Source: Pararhizobium antarcticum
GTDB taxonomy: Bacteria > Pseudomonadota > Alphaproteobacteria > Rhizobiales > Rhizobiaceae
Reading direction: 5' to 3'
Assembly: GCF_001885585.1 (NCBI RefSeq)
Contig: NZ_LSRP01000096.1
Location: 124,001 to 188,000, forward strand
Length of the DNA stretch: 64,000 bases
Part shown: positions 53,231 to 62,544 of the stretch, one piece after another
How the letters are laid out: every line of letters starts with the position of its first letter
How positions within the stretch are numbered: position 1 is the stretch's first letter
The notes under the pieces: generated by a model
Databases searched by the model: none
The model's input: only the letters and a program-made list of their open reading frames with translations
Told to the model about the DNA's origin: nothing
Made by a program: the position numbers and the translations under genes

Positions 53231-54112
53231 ATGACGGATACAATCCTGGAACAGATGAAAGCGGGCCTGAAGCCCCTGAAGGCCGGATTGATCGGTTCGG
53301 GAATCCAGGCCTCCCTGACGCCGGCCATGCACATGCAGGAAGGGGCAGCTCAAGGGCTCGCCTATGACTACGAACTGATCGACATGCACCCAAGGGGCGC
53401 AACCGTATCCGACCTGCCGCGGCTCCTCAAAGAGGCGGAGGAGAGGGGACTGTGCGGCCTGAACATCACGCATCCGTGCAAGCAGGTCGTCATCGACTAT
53501 CTCGACGACCTCTCGCCCGAGGCGCGATCGCTGGGTGCCGTCAACACCGTCGTGCTCCAGAAAGGCCGGCGGCATGGACACAACACCGACTGGTGGGGCT
53601 TTGCCGAGAGTTTCAAGCGCGGCCTGCCCGATGCCGACCTGAACTGTGCCATCCAGCTGGGTGCCGGTGGGGCTGGCGTTGCAACGGCCTATGCCATCCT
53701 GTCGCTGGGTCTTAAGCGGCTTTTTGTCTTCGATCGCGAGCAGGATCGCGCCGAAGCACTGGCCGAAACCATGTCGGCATTGTTTCCGCAGGCCGTGATT
53801 TCCGCCGGAACGGATCTGGCCTCCGCGATGGCTGCTGCATCGGGCCTGATCCATGCGACGCCCACCGGCATGGCCAAATATCCGGGCATACCGCTTTCGC
53901 CGGATCTGCTCGAACCAAGGCACTGGGTGTGCGAGATCGTTTATTTTCCGCTTGAGACCGCACTTCTTGCGCAGGCGAAACAGCGCGGCTGCCGAACGCT
54001 CGACGGTGGCGGCATGGCGGTTTTCCAGGCGGTGGGGGCGTTTGGCCTGTTTACCGGGCATCCGCCGGATGCGGCACGGATGCTGAAGCATTTCAAGACC
54101 ATGACGCGCTGA
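53231..54112 (+). CDS. Shikimate/quinate dehydrogenase family protein (AroE/YdiB-like)
   Basis: A 293-aa NAD(P)-dependent dehydrogenase. The substrate site is LNITHPCKQ (catalytic Lys) and NTDWWGF (Asp); the nucleotide-binding motif is LGAGGAGVATAYAI, and GGMAVFQAVGAF lies at the C-terminus. With TRAP uptake and QuiC1 it probably oxidises quinate or shikimate for catabolism rather than serving the biosynthetic pathway. The ATG at 53231 is chosen, with 53219 as alternative. Confidence 0.92.
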   Translation: MTDTILEQMKAGLKPLKAGLIGSGIQASLTPAMHMQEGAAQGLAYDYELIDMHPRGATVSDLPRLLKEAEERGLCGLNITHPCKQVVIDYLDDLSPEARSLGAVNTVVLQKGRRHGHNTDWWGFAESFKRGLPDADLNCAIQLGAGGAGVATAYAILSLGLKRLFVFDREQDRAEALAETMSALFPQAVISAGTDLASAMAAASGLIHATPTGMAKYPGIPLSPDLLEPRHWVCEIVYFPLETALLAQAKQRGCRTLDGGGMAVFQAVGAFGLFTGHPPDAARMLKHFKTMTR

Positions 54113-54139
54113 AACGAGACCCGCAGGAAGGACGACAGG

Positions 54140-56030
54140 ATGAAAACCTCGATTGCCACCGTCTCGCTGAGCGGCGACCTGCGCGACAAGCTCGATGCCA
54201 TCGCCAAGGCTGGCTTCGATGGCGTCGAAATCTTCGAGAACGACTTCCTGGTGTTTGATGAAAGCCCGCGACAGGTCGGCCGTATGGTTCGCGACTTCGG
54301 GCTGGAGATTACCCTTTTCCAGCCGTTTCGGGATTTCGAGGGCATGCCGGACGGGTTGCGTGCCCGCACGTTCGATAGGGCCGAGCGCAAATTCGACCTG
54401 ATGCAGGAAATGGGCACCGACCTCGTTCTGGTCTGCTCCAACGTCTCGCCGGCCGCACTGGGCGGTCTTGATCGTGCCGCTGCCGATTTTCATGAGCTTG
54501 GCGAGCGGGCCGCGAAACGCGGGCTGCGGGTGGGCTATGAGGCGCTCGCCTGGGGGCGTCACATCAACGATCACCGCGACGCCTGGGAAATTGTCCGGCG
54601 CGTCGATCATCCGAATATCGGGCTCATCCTCGACAGCTTCCACACGCTGTCGCGCAAGATCGACGTCAATTCGATCCGCTCCATTCCCAAGGAAAAGATC
54701 TTCATCATCCAGCTCGCCGATGCGCCGCTGATCGACATGGACCTGCTCTACTGGAGCCGGCATTTCCGCAACATGCCCGGCGAGGGTGACCTCCCGGTGC
54801 TGGATTTCATGAATGCGGTCGCCGCCACCGGTTATGACGGCTATCTTTCTCTGGAAATCTTCAACGACCAGTTTCGTGGCGGCTCGCCCACTGCGATCGC
54901 CGTCGATGGCCGTCGGTCGCTCGTCTACCTCGGCGATCAGGTGAAGCGCGCCGTCCCGGAAAGCCGGCTGATGACAAAGGACATGCCGCCGCGTGCCCGG
55001 GTAGACACGGTCGCCTTCATCGAATTCGCGATCGACGAGACCGAAGCGCCGCACCTCGACATTCTGTTGCGGTGTCTCGGCTTTGCCGTGGCGGCCAGGC
55101 ACAAGACGAAAAATGTCGTGCGCTACCGGCAAGGGCGACATCAACATCGTCGTCAATATGGACGAGCGCGGCTTTGCCAGCGCGTCCTATCTCGTGCACG
55201 GCGCGTCCGCCTATGCGATGGGTTTGATGGTCGATGATGCCAATGCCGCCGTCGAGCGGGCAGTGGCGCTCGGCGCCGAACGCTTCGAGCAGCCGGCGGG
55301 TCCCGGCGAGACCCAGATGCCGGCGATCCGCGGTGTCGGCGGCGGCGTCATCTATTTCCTCGATGCGTCCGCCGTACTGGCAAGCATATGGGACGCGGAA
55401 TTCGTTCCGGTCGAGATGACATCCGGACCCGCCGATGCCGGACTGCAGTCCATCGATCATGTTGCGCAGAGCATGCGCTATGAGGAGCTTTTGACCTGGC
55501 TCCTGTTCTACACGGCGATCCTCGATACACGCAAAACGCCGATGGTCGATATCATCGATCCCTCCGGGGTGATCCGCAGCCAGGTGGTCGAAAACGCAAA
55601 GGGCTCGTTGCGCATCACCATGAACGGCGCGGAAAACCGCAACACGCTGGCCGGCCATTTCATTGCCGAAACCTTCGGCTCCGGCATCCAGCATCTGGCT
55701 TTCGCCACAGACGATATCTTTGCAACCGCTAAGGCGCTCGCCGAAAACGGCTTCGTGCCGCTTTCGATCTCACCGAACTACTATGACGATCTCGAGGCTC
55801 GTTTCGGCCTGGAACCGGAGCTGACGGAGCGCCTGAAGGCCCATAACATTCTCTACGACCGCGACGAGCATGGCGATTATTTCCAGCTCTACAGCCCGAC
55901 CTATGGCGAAGGCTTCTTTTTCGAGATCGTCGAGCGCCGGGGGTATCGCGGCTATGGGGCGGCAAACGCCATCTTCCGGATCGCGGCGTTGCGCAAGCAC
56001 CTGCGGCCCGCGGGCATGCCGCGCACCTGA
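54140..56030 (+). pseudogene. quiC1: QuiC1-like 3-dehydroshikimate dehydratase/HPPD-like fusion, frameshifted
   Basis: Two frames together encode the bifunctional protein of about 630 residues: an N-terminal AP-endonuclease-fold dehydratase (MKTSIATVSLSGDLRDKLDA, GFDGVEIFENDF, ILDSFHTLSR, IFIIQLADAP) and a C-terminal double glyoxalase/4-hydroxyphenylpyruvate-dioxygenase-like domain (YLVHGASAYAMGLMV, QSIDHVAQSM, GIQHLAFATDDIF). A frame change occurs at about 55133: removing one G from GGG at 55133-55135 joins the frames as RYRQGDINIVVN, matching the family. The first frame stops at 55237 after 365 aa; the dehydratase domain is intact. Repaired length is 629 aa. A sequencing error is possible. 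Confidence 0.85.
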
Positions 56031-56049
56031 TGTTGCGTGCCGGCTGGGT

Positions 56050-57084
56050 TCAGTTGACGCTGACCGGCTTCGAGCGCATCCGCGAAACGGTTTCGCGCTC
56101 GGCCCGCTTGCACCGCATCGGCGGCAGGTTGCGGTCCATCAGGTCCATGTCTTCCAACACCATGTCGCCCATCTTCTTGAAGGCGCTGTCGAGCGCGCCG
56201 GCCCGGTGGGCGGAGCGCAGGAAGCCATTCAGCGAACGGACGGGATGGTCGAGCGACAGGGGTTCCTGCGGGTAGACGTCGCTTGCCGCAACGATATGCC
56301 CACTTTCGACCGCCGCCATCAGGGCCTCGAAGTCGACGACATTGGCGCGGCTGAGCAGAATGAAGGCCGCCCCCGGCCGCATCGCTGCAAAGGCCTGCGC
56401 CCCGAGAAAACCTTCATTCTCGCTGGTGACGGCAGCCACCACGAAAAGGAAGTCGCTCGTGGCCAGCACATCCTCGAGCGTCGCCGGCTGGACGCCATTG
56501 TCGATCAGGATCGAGGCCGGCATCCAGGGGTCATAGACCTTGATCTTTGTGCGGAAGCCGGAAAGCACCCGGTTCAGCGCCTTGCCGAGATCGCCGAAGC
56601 CGATGATGCCGACATTCGAACCGGACAGCAGCCGGGCCTTCGCGTTTCCATCGCCGCCCCAGAGTTCCCGTCCATGGCGGAAATCGACATCCGCATCGAC
56701 GATGCCGCGGGCGATGTTGAGCGCCATGGCAAGGCCGAGTTCTGCGACCGGTTCGGCAAAGACCTGCCCGGTGGTGACGACATGGATGCCGCGCGCAAAC
56801 AGCACGTCATAGGGCATGTTGTTGATGAGGTTGCTCTCGACATTGAGGATCGCCCGAAGTTGCGGCATGCGCTCCAGCGTGTTGTGATCGAGCGGCGGCT
56901 GGCCAATGATGAAGCGGGCCTGCGAGAGTACGTCGTCACCCAGCGCGGCAATAGCATCGGGATCGGCCTCGATGATGCGATATCTCGCCTCCAGGGCGAC
57001 GCGGGCTTGCGGCGTGAAGATCAGATCGAGCGTGCGCGGTTCCGGTGCGCTGATGACCAGTGGCCTGTCGATTTCAGTGGTCAC
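56050..57084 (-). CDS. D-isomer-specific 2-hydroxyacid dehydrogenase family protein
   Basis: A 344-aa NAD(P)-dependent dehydrogenase. The Rossmann motif is NVGIIGFGDLGKAL; catalytic Arg in LLSRANVVDFEAL, Glu in VYPQEPLSLDHP and His in SAHRAGALDSAF form the family triad. The specific 2-hydroxyacid is unknown. The start is a GTG at 57084 preceded by GGGAGGAA. It converges on the QuiC1-like gene with a 19-base gap, so it is probably not part of that operon. Confidence 0.9.
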   Translation of the reverse strand: MTTEIDRPLVISAPEPRTLDLIFTPQARVALEARYRIIEADPDAIAALGDDVLSQARFIIGQPPLDHNTLERMPQLRAILNVESNLINNMPYDVLFARGIHVVTTGQVFAEPVAELGLAMALNIARGIVDADVDFRHGRELWGGDGNAKARLLSGSNVGIIGFGDLGKALNRVLSGFRTKIKVYDPWMPASILIDNGVQPATLEDVLATSDFLFVVAAVTSENEGFLGAQAFAAMRPGAAFILLSRANVVDFEALMAAVESGHIVAASDVYPQEPLSLDHPVRSLNGFLRSAHRAGALDSAFKKMGDMVLEDMDLMDRNLPPMRCKRAERETVSRMRSKPVSVN

Positions 57085-57176
57085 GCTTCGTTCCTCCCTT
57101 CGCCACGAAGATGCACCTCCGCTGGCCTCTTTCCCGTGTTCTATGGCGTGACGCAGCATTTTGCAAAGGCGCAGAG

Positions 57177-57470
57177 TTAATAGTTGAGGCCGCGTTTCTG
57201 GCGCTCCAGCGAAGGCGGTGGCTGGTTGCTCAGGATGCTCAGCCCGCCCTGCCGGCAGGAGTAGGCGTAGGTGTAGCGAGGACCGTTGGTCGGCTCCGCC
57301 CATTTGTTCCTCCGGACGAGCACCTGCTCGCAAACACGGGATTGGCGGGCTTCGATTTCTTCCGGCGTTTGCACACCCGGAAGATCCGTGTAGGCCAACA
57401 CCTGTCCCGGCAGGACAAGCACCATGGCAAGAGCCGAAAGGGAAAGTTTCCTGCGGATTTCGAGGGGCAT
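57177..57470 (-). CDS. Small secreted protein, function unknown
   Basis: A 97-aa exported protein: signal peptide (LSLSALAMVLVLPGQVLA) and a mature part with two cysteines in RVCEQVLVRRNKW and TYAYSCRQGGLSIL, likely forming a disulfide. No family is recognised. It is divergent from rnd and lies 92 bases upstream of the hydroxyacid dehydrogenase start in the same direction. Confidence 0.65.
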   Translation of the reverse strand: MPLEIRRKLSLSALAMVLVLPGQVLAYTDLPGVQTPEEIEARQSRVCEQVLVRRNKWAEPTNGPRYTYAYSCRQGGLSILSNQPPPSLERQKRGLNY

Positions 57471-57597
57471 CAGGCTGGTCTCTCCGCGACGGCAAGCCTT
57501 GAAAGGGCCGCATCGCTGCGTTTCAAAAGTTCGGTATCGTAACGCCTGGACATGCGGTATAGCGCAGCCAGCACTCGAGGTTGATGTGGGGATTTCA

Positions 57598-58224
57598 ATG
57601 GCAAATGCAATACGGCTTCACGACGGCGATATATCGACAGCGGATGCCGGGCGCTATACCGGCGCCATCGCCATCGATACGGAAACGCTCGGCCTTGTTC
57701 CACGCCGCGACCGGCTCTGCCTCGTCCAGCTTTCGCCCGGCGATGGTACAGCCGACGTGATCCGCATCGCCCGTAACCAGAGCCAGGCGCCAAACCTGAC
57801 CGCCATGCTGGAAGACCCGGCGCGCCAGAAGATCTTCCATTTCGGCCGTTTCGACATCGCCGTGCTCTTCCACACCTTCGGTGTTACGACCAACCCGGTG
57901 TTCTGCACCAAGATCGCCTCGCGGCTGACCCGCACTTATACCGAACGCCACGGCCTCAAGGACAATCTGAAGGAACTGCTGGAGATCGACATTTCCAAGC
58001 AGCAGCAATCGTCCGACTGGGCCGCGGAAAAACTGTCGCAGGCACAACTGGAATATGCCGCCTCCGATGTCCTGCACCTGCATGCCCTGCGCGAAAAGCT
58101 GACGACACGGCTGATCCGCGACGGCCGGCTCGATCATGCCGATGCCTGCTTTGCCTTCCTGCCGACCCGCTCGAAGCTCGACCTGCTCGGCTGGGACGAA
58201 ACCGACATCTTCGCCCATAGCTGA
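57598..58224 (+). CDS. rnd: Ribonuclease D-like 3'-5' exonuclease
   Basis: A 208-aa DEDDy exonuclease. ExoI is AIDTETLGLVPRRDRL, ExoII is FHFGRFDIAVLFH and ExoIII is EYAASDVLHLHAL with the Tyr of the DEDDy type. It lacks the HRDC domains of the long E. coli RNase D, so it is the short alphaproteobacterial form that trims small structured RNAs. ATG 57598 follows GGGGA; the frame is open upstream but without homology. Confidence 0.92.
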   Translation: MANAIRLHDGDISTADAGRYTGAIAIDTETLGLVPRRDRLCLVQLSPGDGTADVIRIARNQSQAPNLTAMLEDPARQKIFHFGRFDIAVLFHTFGVTTNPVFCTKIASRLTRTYTERHGLKDNLKELLEIDISKQQQSSDWAAEKLSQAQLEYAASDVLHLHALREKLTTRLIRDGRLDHADACFAFLPTRSKLDLLGWDETDIFAHS

Positions 58225-58233
58225 TTGCGCGCC

Positions 58234-59100
58234 ATGAGCGAAGAGCGCACTGCACATCCCACCGGCCCGGCGCTCGAACCGCTGCGATTGGCGATCCGCA
58301 GGGTTCTGTCCCGCCTGCCGCCAGGCCTTTCGGAATTCATCCTGTTCGGTCTCAAGCAGGCTTGGGCCTGCCTTTTTGGCGCCCTTGTGCTGTTCCTCAT
58401 CATTGCGACCAAGCTCGTGTGGCAGCCGGACTGGGCGATCAACCGTTACGACGCCCTGTTTGTTGCTGCGCTGTCGATTCAGGTCGTCTTCCTCTATCTG
58501 AAGATGGAAAGCTGGGACGAGGCCAAGGTCATCCTGATCTATCATGTCGTCGGCACCCTGATGGAGATCTTCAAGGTCCATATGGGCTCCTGGATCTATC
58601 CCGAGGATGCCCTCATCCGGATTGCCGGCGTGCCCTTGTTTTCCGGTTTCATGTATGCCGCCGTCGGCAGCTACATGGCGCGCGCCATCCGCATCTTCGA
58701 CATGCGCTTCACCCGCTACCCGCCATTCCCCCTGACGGCGCTGCTGGCGATCGGCATCTATCTGAATTTCTACACGCATCACTATATCGTTGATCTTCGC
58801 CTCGGCCTGTTCCTTGCGACCATCGTGCTGTTCGGACGCGTTCGCATCTATTTCACCGTCGAGAAAAAGCCGCGCTGGATGCCCCTGGTTCTCGCAGCCT
58901 TGTTGACCAGCGTGTTTCTCTGGATCGCCGAGAACATCGGAACGGCGACCGGCATCTGGCTATATCCGGGACAGACGGACTGGCACATGGTGTCGCTGCA
59001 GAAGCTCGGGTCCTGGTATCTGCTTCTCTATGTCAGCTTCGTATTGGTGACGATCGTCTGCAAGCCGCAGCCGCCAGACATGCAAGAACCCCCCCGCTAA
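58234..59100 (+). CDS. DUF817 membrane protein
   Basis: A 288-aa polytopic protein with about eight hydrophobic helices (LFGALVLFLIIATKLVW, ALFVAALSIQVVFLYL and others) and conserved polar segments MESWDEAKVILIYHVVGTLM, HMGSWIYPE and ENIGTATGIWLYPGQ, typical of DUF817. The function is unknown. ATG 58234 is chosen over the TTG at 58225. It starts nine bases after rnd and is probably co-transcribed with it. Confidence 0.9.
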   Translation: MSEERTAHPTGPALEPLRLAIRRVLSRLPPGLSEFILFGLKQAWACLFGALVLFLIIATKLVWQPDWAINRYDALFVAALSIQVVFLYLKMESWDEAKVILIYHVVGTLMEIFKVHMGSWIYPEDALIRIAGVPLFSGFMYAAVGSYMARAIRIFDMRFTRYPPFPLTALLAIGIYLNFYTHHYIVDLRLGLFLATIVLFGRVRIYFTVEKKPRWMPLVLAALLTSVFLWIAENIGTATGIWLYPGQTDWHMVSLQKLGSWYLLLYVSFVLVTIVCKPQPPDMQEPPR

Positions 59101-59183
59101 ATCTGGGCCACACGGTTAAGTAGCGGTTAACGGGTGTGTTCTATCGTTCGCATACGCCTTTTATCAACGCCGGAAGACCGTCG

Positions 59184-60488
59184 ATGAACATCACCTCTCT
59201 GCAAGCCGGCGGCGGCGTTGCCACCTCGCTCGTCCAGTCCCTGCTGAATGATATCGAGAAGCGCCGGCTGGAAGAAGAAGAGAAGGCCAGGGGCAAAAAA
59301 GACGACAAGATCCTCAAGGCCAAGGTGGCTTCCGATGACGTCGCCCGGACCGCCAATGCAAAGATCAACGAGCATTTCTTCGGCGCGCTGCAACGCGACG
59401 AGAACCCCCTGGCGACGTTGATTGCGCGCTTCACCGCCGTCATGGGCGTGACGCAGGACGTCGACGAATCCGCCCTCGATTTTGGCACGCGTCTGGAGGA
59501 CGCGCTGTATCTCGCCGACTACGTGACGAAAACCGACATTGATGGAAAGCCGATGGACATCGGGCTTTCCACCTTCCGTGTCACCGTCGGTGACATCACG
59601 GCTGCGCTCGATGGATCCGCCAAGACGCCGACGGCCGAAGCGTCCTTCCTGGCGCGTTTCGTCACCCGGAATGGCCTGGAGCAGGTATCCGGCGAAGAGG
59701 ATGCCGATTATAGCCTGCGCATAAAGCAAGCCTTGACCGCGGCCCGCCAGGACGTGCCCAACAGTGTGGCCGAGGTGGAAAACCGCACAGGGCTGAGTGC
59801 GCTTGGCATCAGTGCCGCCGAGATGATCGAGGCGATCAAGCGGCCCTATGGTGATGTTGCACAGGCCATCAAGACCATGCTGGCCGACAAGGCGGCAGAA
59901 GACAAAACGCTCACCAGCGAAACCACCAAGGTGCTGCAGCGCCTGGAACAGATCGCCGACCCGAAGACCGAGGAAGAGCTGAAGCTCGAGCAACTGGAAA
60001 AGGACCCGACCCGCGTCGAGGATGCCGAAACACGCAAGGAGCGTGAAGACGACATCCAGACGCTGGAAGCGGCCGACAAGCTCGAAGACATCGAAAAGCT
60101 GCAGGAAGCGCTCAAGGAAGGCAACGACGCCGCGACGGAGGGCAAGGTAACAGAGGGTGTCGCCGGACCGGATGCGGTTGCCGCGGCACTCGAGACGATC
60201 CAGCTTCTCGCTGCCGGTGCCGAAGTGGCCCAGACCGAAGCCGAAGCGGATGCGGAAGCCACCGTCGGCGGTACAGGCAGCGGCATCCCTTCCACGGCTG
60301 CAGAAGACGGCACTGGCGCGCCCGCCACGCAAGAGGAGACCCGGCAGGCCCAACTGGTCACCCTTGCCCGCGCCGGTCAGGGATCGCAGGCGGAGGTCGA
60401 CAATGCGTCTGCCCAACAGGAAATCTTTGCCGTCGGTATCGACGAGGATGGGCTCTACGACTATCTCGCGCGCCGCAAGGCAGCCTGA
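59184..60488 (+). CDS. Helical, acidic protein of unknown function with repeated motif
   Basis: A 434-aa protein predicted mostly helical and acidic. Two similar blocks can be seen: LATLIARFTAVMGVTQDVDE then DFGTRLEDAL (76-108) and ASFLARFVTRNGLEQVSGEE then DYSLRIKQAL (153-184). The same motif is found once in the large protein at 46064-47986. A charged helix at 20-45 and a coiled-coil-like region at 245-315 precede an Ala/Glu/Thr-rich part and the C-terminus EDGLYDYLARRKAA. No family recognised. GGAAG precedes the ATG at 59184. Confidence 0.8.
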   Translation: MNITSLQAGGGVATSLVQSLLNDIEKRRLEEEEKARGKKDDKILKAKVASDDVARTANAKINEHFFGALQRDENPLATLIARFTAVMGVTQDVDESALDFGTRLEDALYLADYVTKTDIDGKPMDIGLSTFRVTVGDITAALDGSAKTPTAEASFLARFVTRNGLEQVSGEEDADYSLRIKQALTAARQDVPNSVAEVENRTGLSALGISAAEMIEAIKRPYGDVAQAIKTMLADKAAEDKTLTSETTKVLQRLEQIADPKTEEELKLEQLEKDPTRVEDAETRKEREDDIQTLEAADKLEDIEKLQEALKEGNDAATEGKVTEGVAGPDAVAAALETIQLLAAGAEVAQTEAEADAEATVGGTGSGIPSTAAEDGTGAPATQEETRQAQLVTLARAGQGSQAEVDNASAQQEIFAVGIDEDGLYDYLARRKAA

Positions 60489-60583
60489 TCCCTGATCCCT
60501 CTCGAAGATCGTCGCTTCACGCGCTGTGCTGGCTTCAAAGCCGGCGCTGATCGCGGCAGCGGATATTGAAAATTGCCGGCTGC

Positions 60584-61309
60584 CTACATCCTGTAGAGAT
60601 ACAGCCTGGTCTTCCTGCCATCCGCGACATCCTTGATCCCGGTCGGTTCCTGCCCAGGCACGGCAAAACTGTTGCTGACGAACAGCGTACCCGGCCGCAT
60701 TTCCGCTTTCGCTTTCGCAAACATGCGTGGCATCGGAACCGGCGAGAGAAAGCAGTAGACGATGTCATGGGCGGCAAGATCCTCGTCCCAGATGCTTTTG
60801 TAGATGACCTGCGCATTGGCCCGGGCGGCGAACAGGAGGCGGATCCTCGAGGCGAGGAACACCAGAGGCGCCGTTTCAAGACCGATGGCGCGAAGACCCG
60901 GATGCGCACCCGCGAGAGCGGTGACCACGCCGCCCATGCCGCTTCCGAGGTCGACGAAGGTTTTCGCGTTTTCCGCCGTCACCAGGTCGCCCAACGCCTT
61001 CCATGTCCGACGATTGGTCAGATAGAGCGGCACCTGTTCGGAAGCGCTGTTCCAGTAGATCAGCAGGCAAAAGACGAGTGCGGCCGGATAGACCCAGGAC
61101 GGCACACTCGAATTATAGGCGATGGCAAGGGGCAGCAGAAACTGGATCGGTATCCACAGCAGGGACAAACCGACGATCCGACCGATTGCCGCAGCGGCCA
61201 CCCCCTGAAGGACAAGGATCAGGGGCGCGCCGGGCAGGATGCCGGACGGCAACAGGTAAAGGCAGCCGAGCGCCAGCCCCTGCGACAGAAGAACCTTGAT
61301 CCAGGGCAA
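60584..61309 (-). CDS. Membrane-anchored class I SAM methyltransferase
   Basis: A 241-aa protein with three hydrophobic segments in the first 90 residues (LLSQGLALGCLYLLPSGILP and others) and a SAM-dependent domain (SAM motif I TFVDLGSGMGGVVTALAG; IGLETAPLVFLASRIRLLF; DIVYCFLSPVPMP). The target is unknown; membrane anchoring suggests a lipid, quinone or membrane protein. The first standard start in frame is the TTG at 61309, which has no good ribosome site; GGAGG further upstream would fit an ATT start at about 61327. The true start is therefore uncertain. Confidence 0.75.
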   Translation of the reverse strand: MPWIKVLLSQGLALGCLYLLPSGILPGAPLILVLQGVAAAAIGRIVGLSLLWIPIQFLLPLAIAYNSSVPSWVYPAALVFCLLIYWNSASEQVPLYLTNRRTWKALGDLVTAENAKTFVDLGSGMGGVVTALAGAHPGLRAIGLETAPLVFLASRIRLLFAARANAQVIYKSIWDEDLAAHDIVYCFLSPVPMPRMFAKAKAEMRPGTLFVSNSFAVPGQEPTGIKDVADGRKTRLYLYRM

Positions 61310-61445
61310 AAGTTGCTGACGCAGAATGGTCTTGGCCTCCGCAACGGTGTCATGCGCTCCAGCGCACGGCAGGATTGATACCGGTCCATTCCGTATCCTT
61401 GTTCATCCGCAACAGGCAAGACAGGTGCCTGAACGTCAGACAAGA

Positions 61446-61471
61446 AAAAAGCCCGGAGAACCGGGCTTTTT
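61446..61471 (-). terminator. Terminator of tRNA-Leu
   Basis: AAAAAGCCCGG (61446-61456) pairs with CCGGGCTTTTT (61461-61471) around AGAA. It lies directly downstream of the tRNA-Leu 3' end on the minus strand; A-runs give the U-tract. Confidence 0.85.
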
Positions 61472-61512
61472 AGGTGTTTCCGGACCGTCTGAAACGGTCT
61501 GAAACGGGAATT

Positions 61513-61599
61513 TGGTGCCCAGAAGAGGACTCGAACCTCCACACCCTTTCGAGTACCAGCACCTGAAGCTGGCGCGTCTACCAATTCCGCCATCTGGGC
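61513..61599 (-). tRNA. tRNA-Leu (anticodon CAG)
   Basis: Read on the minus strand, an 87-base class II tRNA with encoded CCA. The acceptor GCCCAGA pairs with TCTGGGC; the anticodon stem CCAGC/GCTGG has loop TTCAGGT (anticodon CAG), and a variable arm TACTCGAAAGGGTGTG precedes the T-arm with GTTCGAGTCC. It decodes CUG, the main leucine codon of such genomes. Confidence 0.97.
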
Positions 61600-62074
61600 G
61601 ACGGACCGGGGTGTAAGGGGCGCTTGGCCGGGTGTCAACAGCGATTCTGAAGTTTTTGCGTCAGGCACGGAAAAAATCATGTAGAGCCCGTCTTCCTTGG
61701 CCGAAAGCGCGTGCCAAGCCGCTGATCTGCCAAGGTGTTTTCCGGTAGACGACTGCGGGCCTTGGCTATGTTGTGGCTGTTTCTGAAGTGGCAAGCCGGT
61801 GCGATGGGCCGTTCAACCATCGACAAATGCCCCCTATGCAACAGATTTATCTGCGCCGCTCCTTACGGTGCCCCCGGCTGTTTTTGAAAAGACCTGGGTG
61901 ACTCTCGGGGCGGAGTGGCGCATTCTGGGCATGCAGCGGCCAAAGCTGCCGCGCCGGATGTCCCGCATCGTTACAAAACGTGATCGCCGGCCATGAATAG
62001 AACTGAAATATCGAACGTTATGTACATCAGGGACACAATCGAAAAACCCTTTTGGGAGAAGTGAGGAGACAAAA
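61600..62074. other. Intergenic region tRNA-Leu to BA14K
   Basis: 475 bp between divergent tRNA-Leu and the BA14K gene. It must carry both promoters, but I cannot assign boxes with confidence. No open frame looks real and no repeat was seen. Confidence 0.4.
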
Positions 62075-62452
62075 ATGACGAGATTGCGCAATTTCGTTGT
62101 CGGCTGCGCTCTTTCTGCAGCGTCGATGATCACAAGCATTGCCCCAGCGACAGCCGTGCCGCTGTCGGTGCCCGATATCAAGATCGAGCGGCAGGCCGAT
62201 GTCCAGAAGGTCTGGCACAATGGTCGCCGGCATTATAACCGCGATCGTTATTACGGACGCCGCCACCACAGACCGGGCTTCAGCGTCTATATTGCGCCGC
62301 GTCCCGTCTACCGGGACCGCTATGTACGGCGCGGAGGCTATAATGCCCATGTGAACTGGTGCCTGCAGCGCTATCGCTCCTATGACCCGGGCAGCAACCG
62401 CTTCCTGGCCTATGGCGGCAACTACAAGGTTTGCCGTTCGCCGTATCGGTAA
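62075..62452 (+). CDS. BA14K-family protein
   Basis: A 125-aa exported protein. The signal peptide is VVGCALSAASMITSIAPATA; a His/Arg/Tyr-rich linker (HYNRDRYYGRRHHRPG) leads to the BA14K domain HVNWCLQRYRSYDPGSNRFL then YGGNYKVCRSPY. BA14K was described as an immunoreactive, lectin-like Brucella antigen; rhizobia have several copies. A GAGGAGA site precedes the ATG at 62075. Confidence 0.93.
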   Translation: MTRLRNFVVGCALSAASMITSIAPATAVPLSVPDIKIERQADVQKVWHNGRRHYNRDRYYGRRHHRPGFSVYIAPRPVYRDRYVRRGGYNAHVNWCLQRYRSYDPGSNRFLAYGGNYKVCRSPYR

Positions 62453-62488
62453 GCGCTAACGGCTAAAACTTCCATCGGAAGAGCAGAG

Positions 62489-62513
62489 ACAGCGGGGCAT
62501 GCCCCGCTGTTTT
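62489..62513 (+). terminator. Terminator after BA14K
   Basis: ACAGCGGGGC (62489-62498) pairs with GCCCCGCTGT (62501-62510); a T-run follows to 62513. Confidence 0.8.
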
Positions 62514-62544
62514 CAGTGGTGAGGGTAACAAGCGCATGCTTGCG

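Noticed and set aside
52148-55156. A 1002-codon open frame on the minus strand across the TRAP and quinate genes
   Set aside because: It is the antisense shadow of GC-rich genes whose plus-strand proteins have clear families; its translation has no recognisable domain.
60490-61512. A second tRNA 3'-end repeat downstream of tRNA-Leu marking another island
   Set aside because: No copy of the tRNA-Leu 3' end was found downstream of it in the window.
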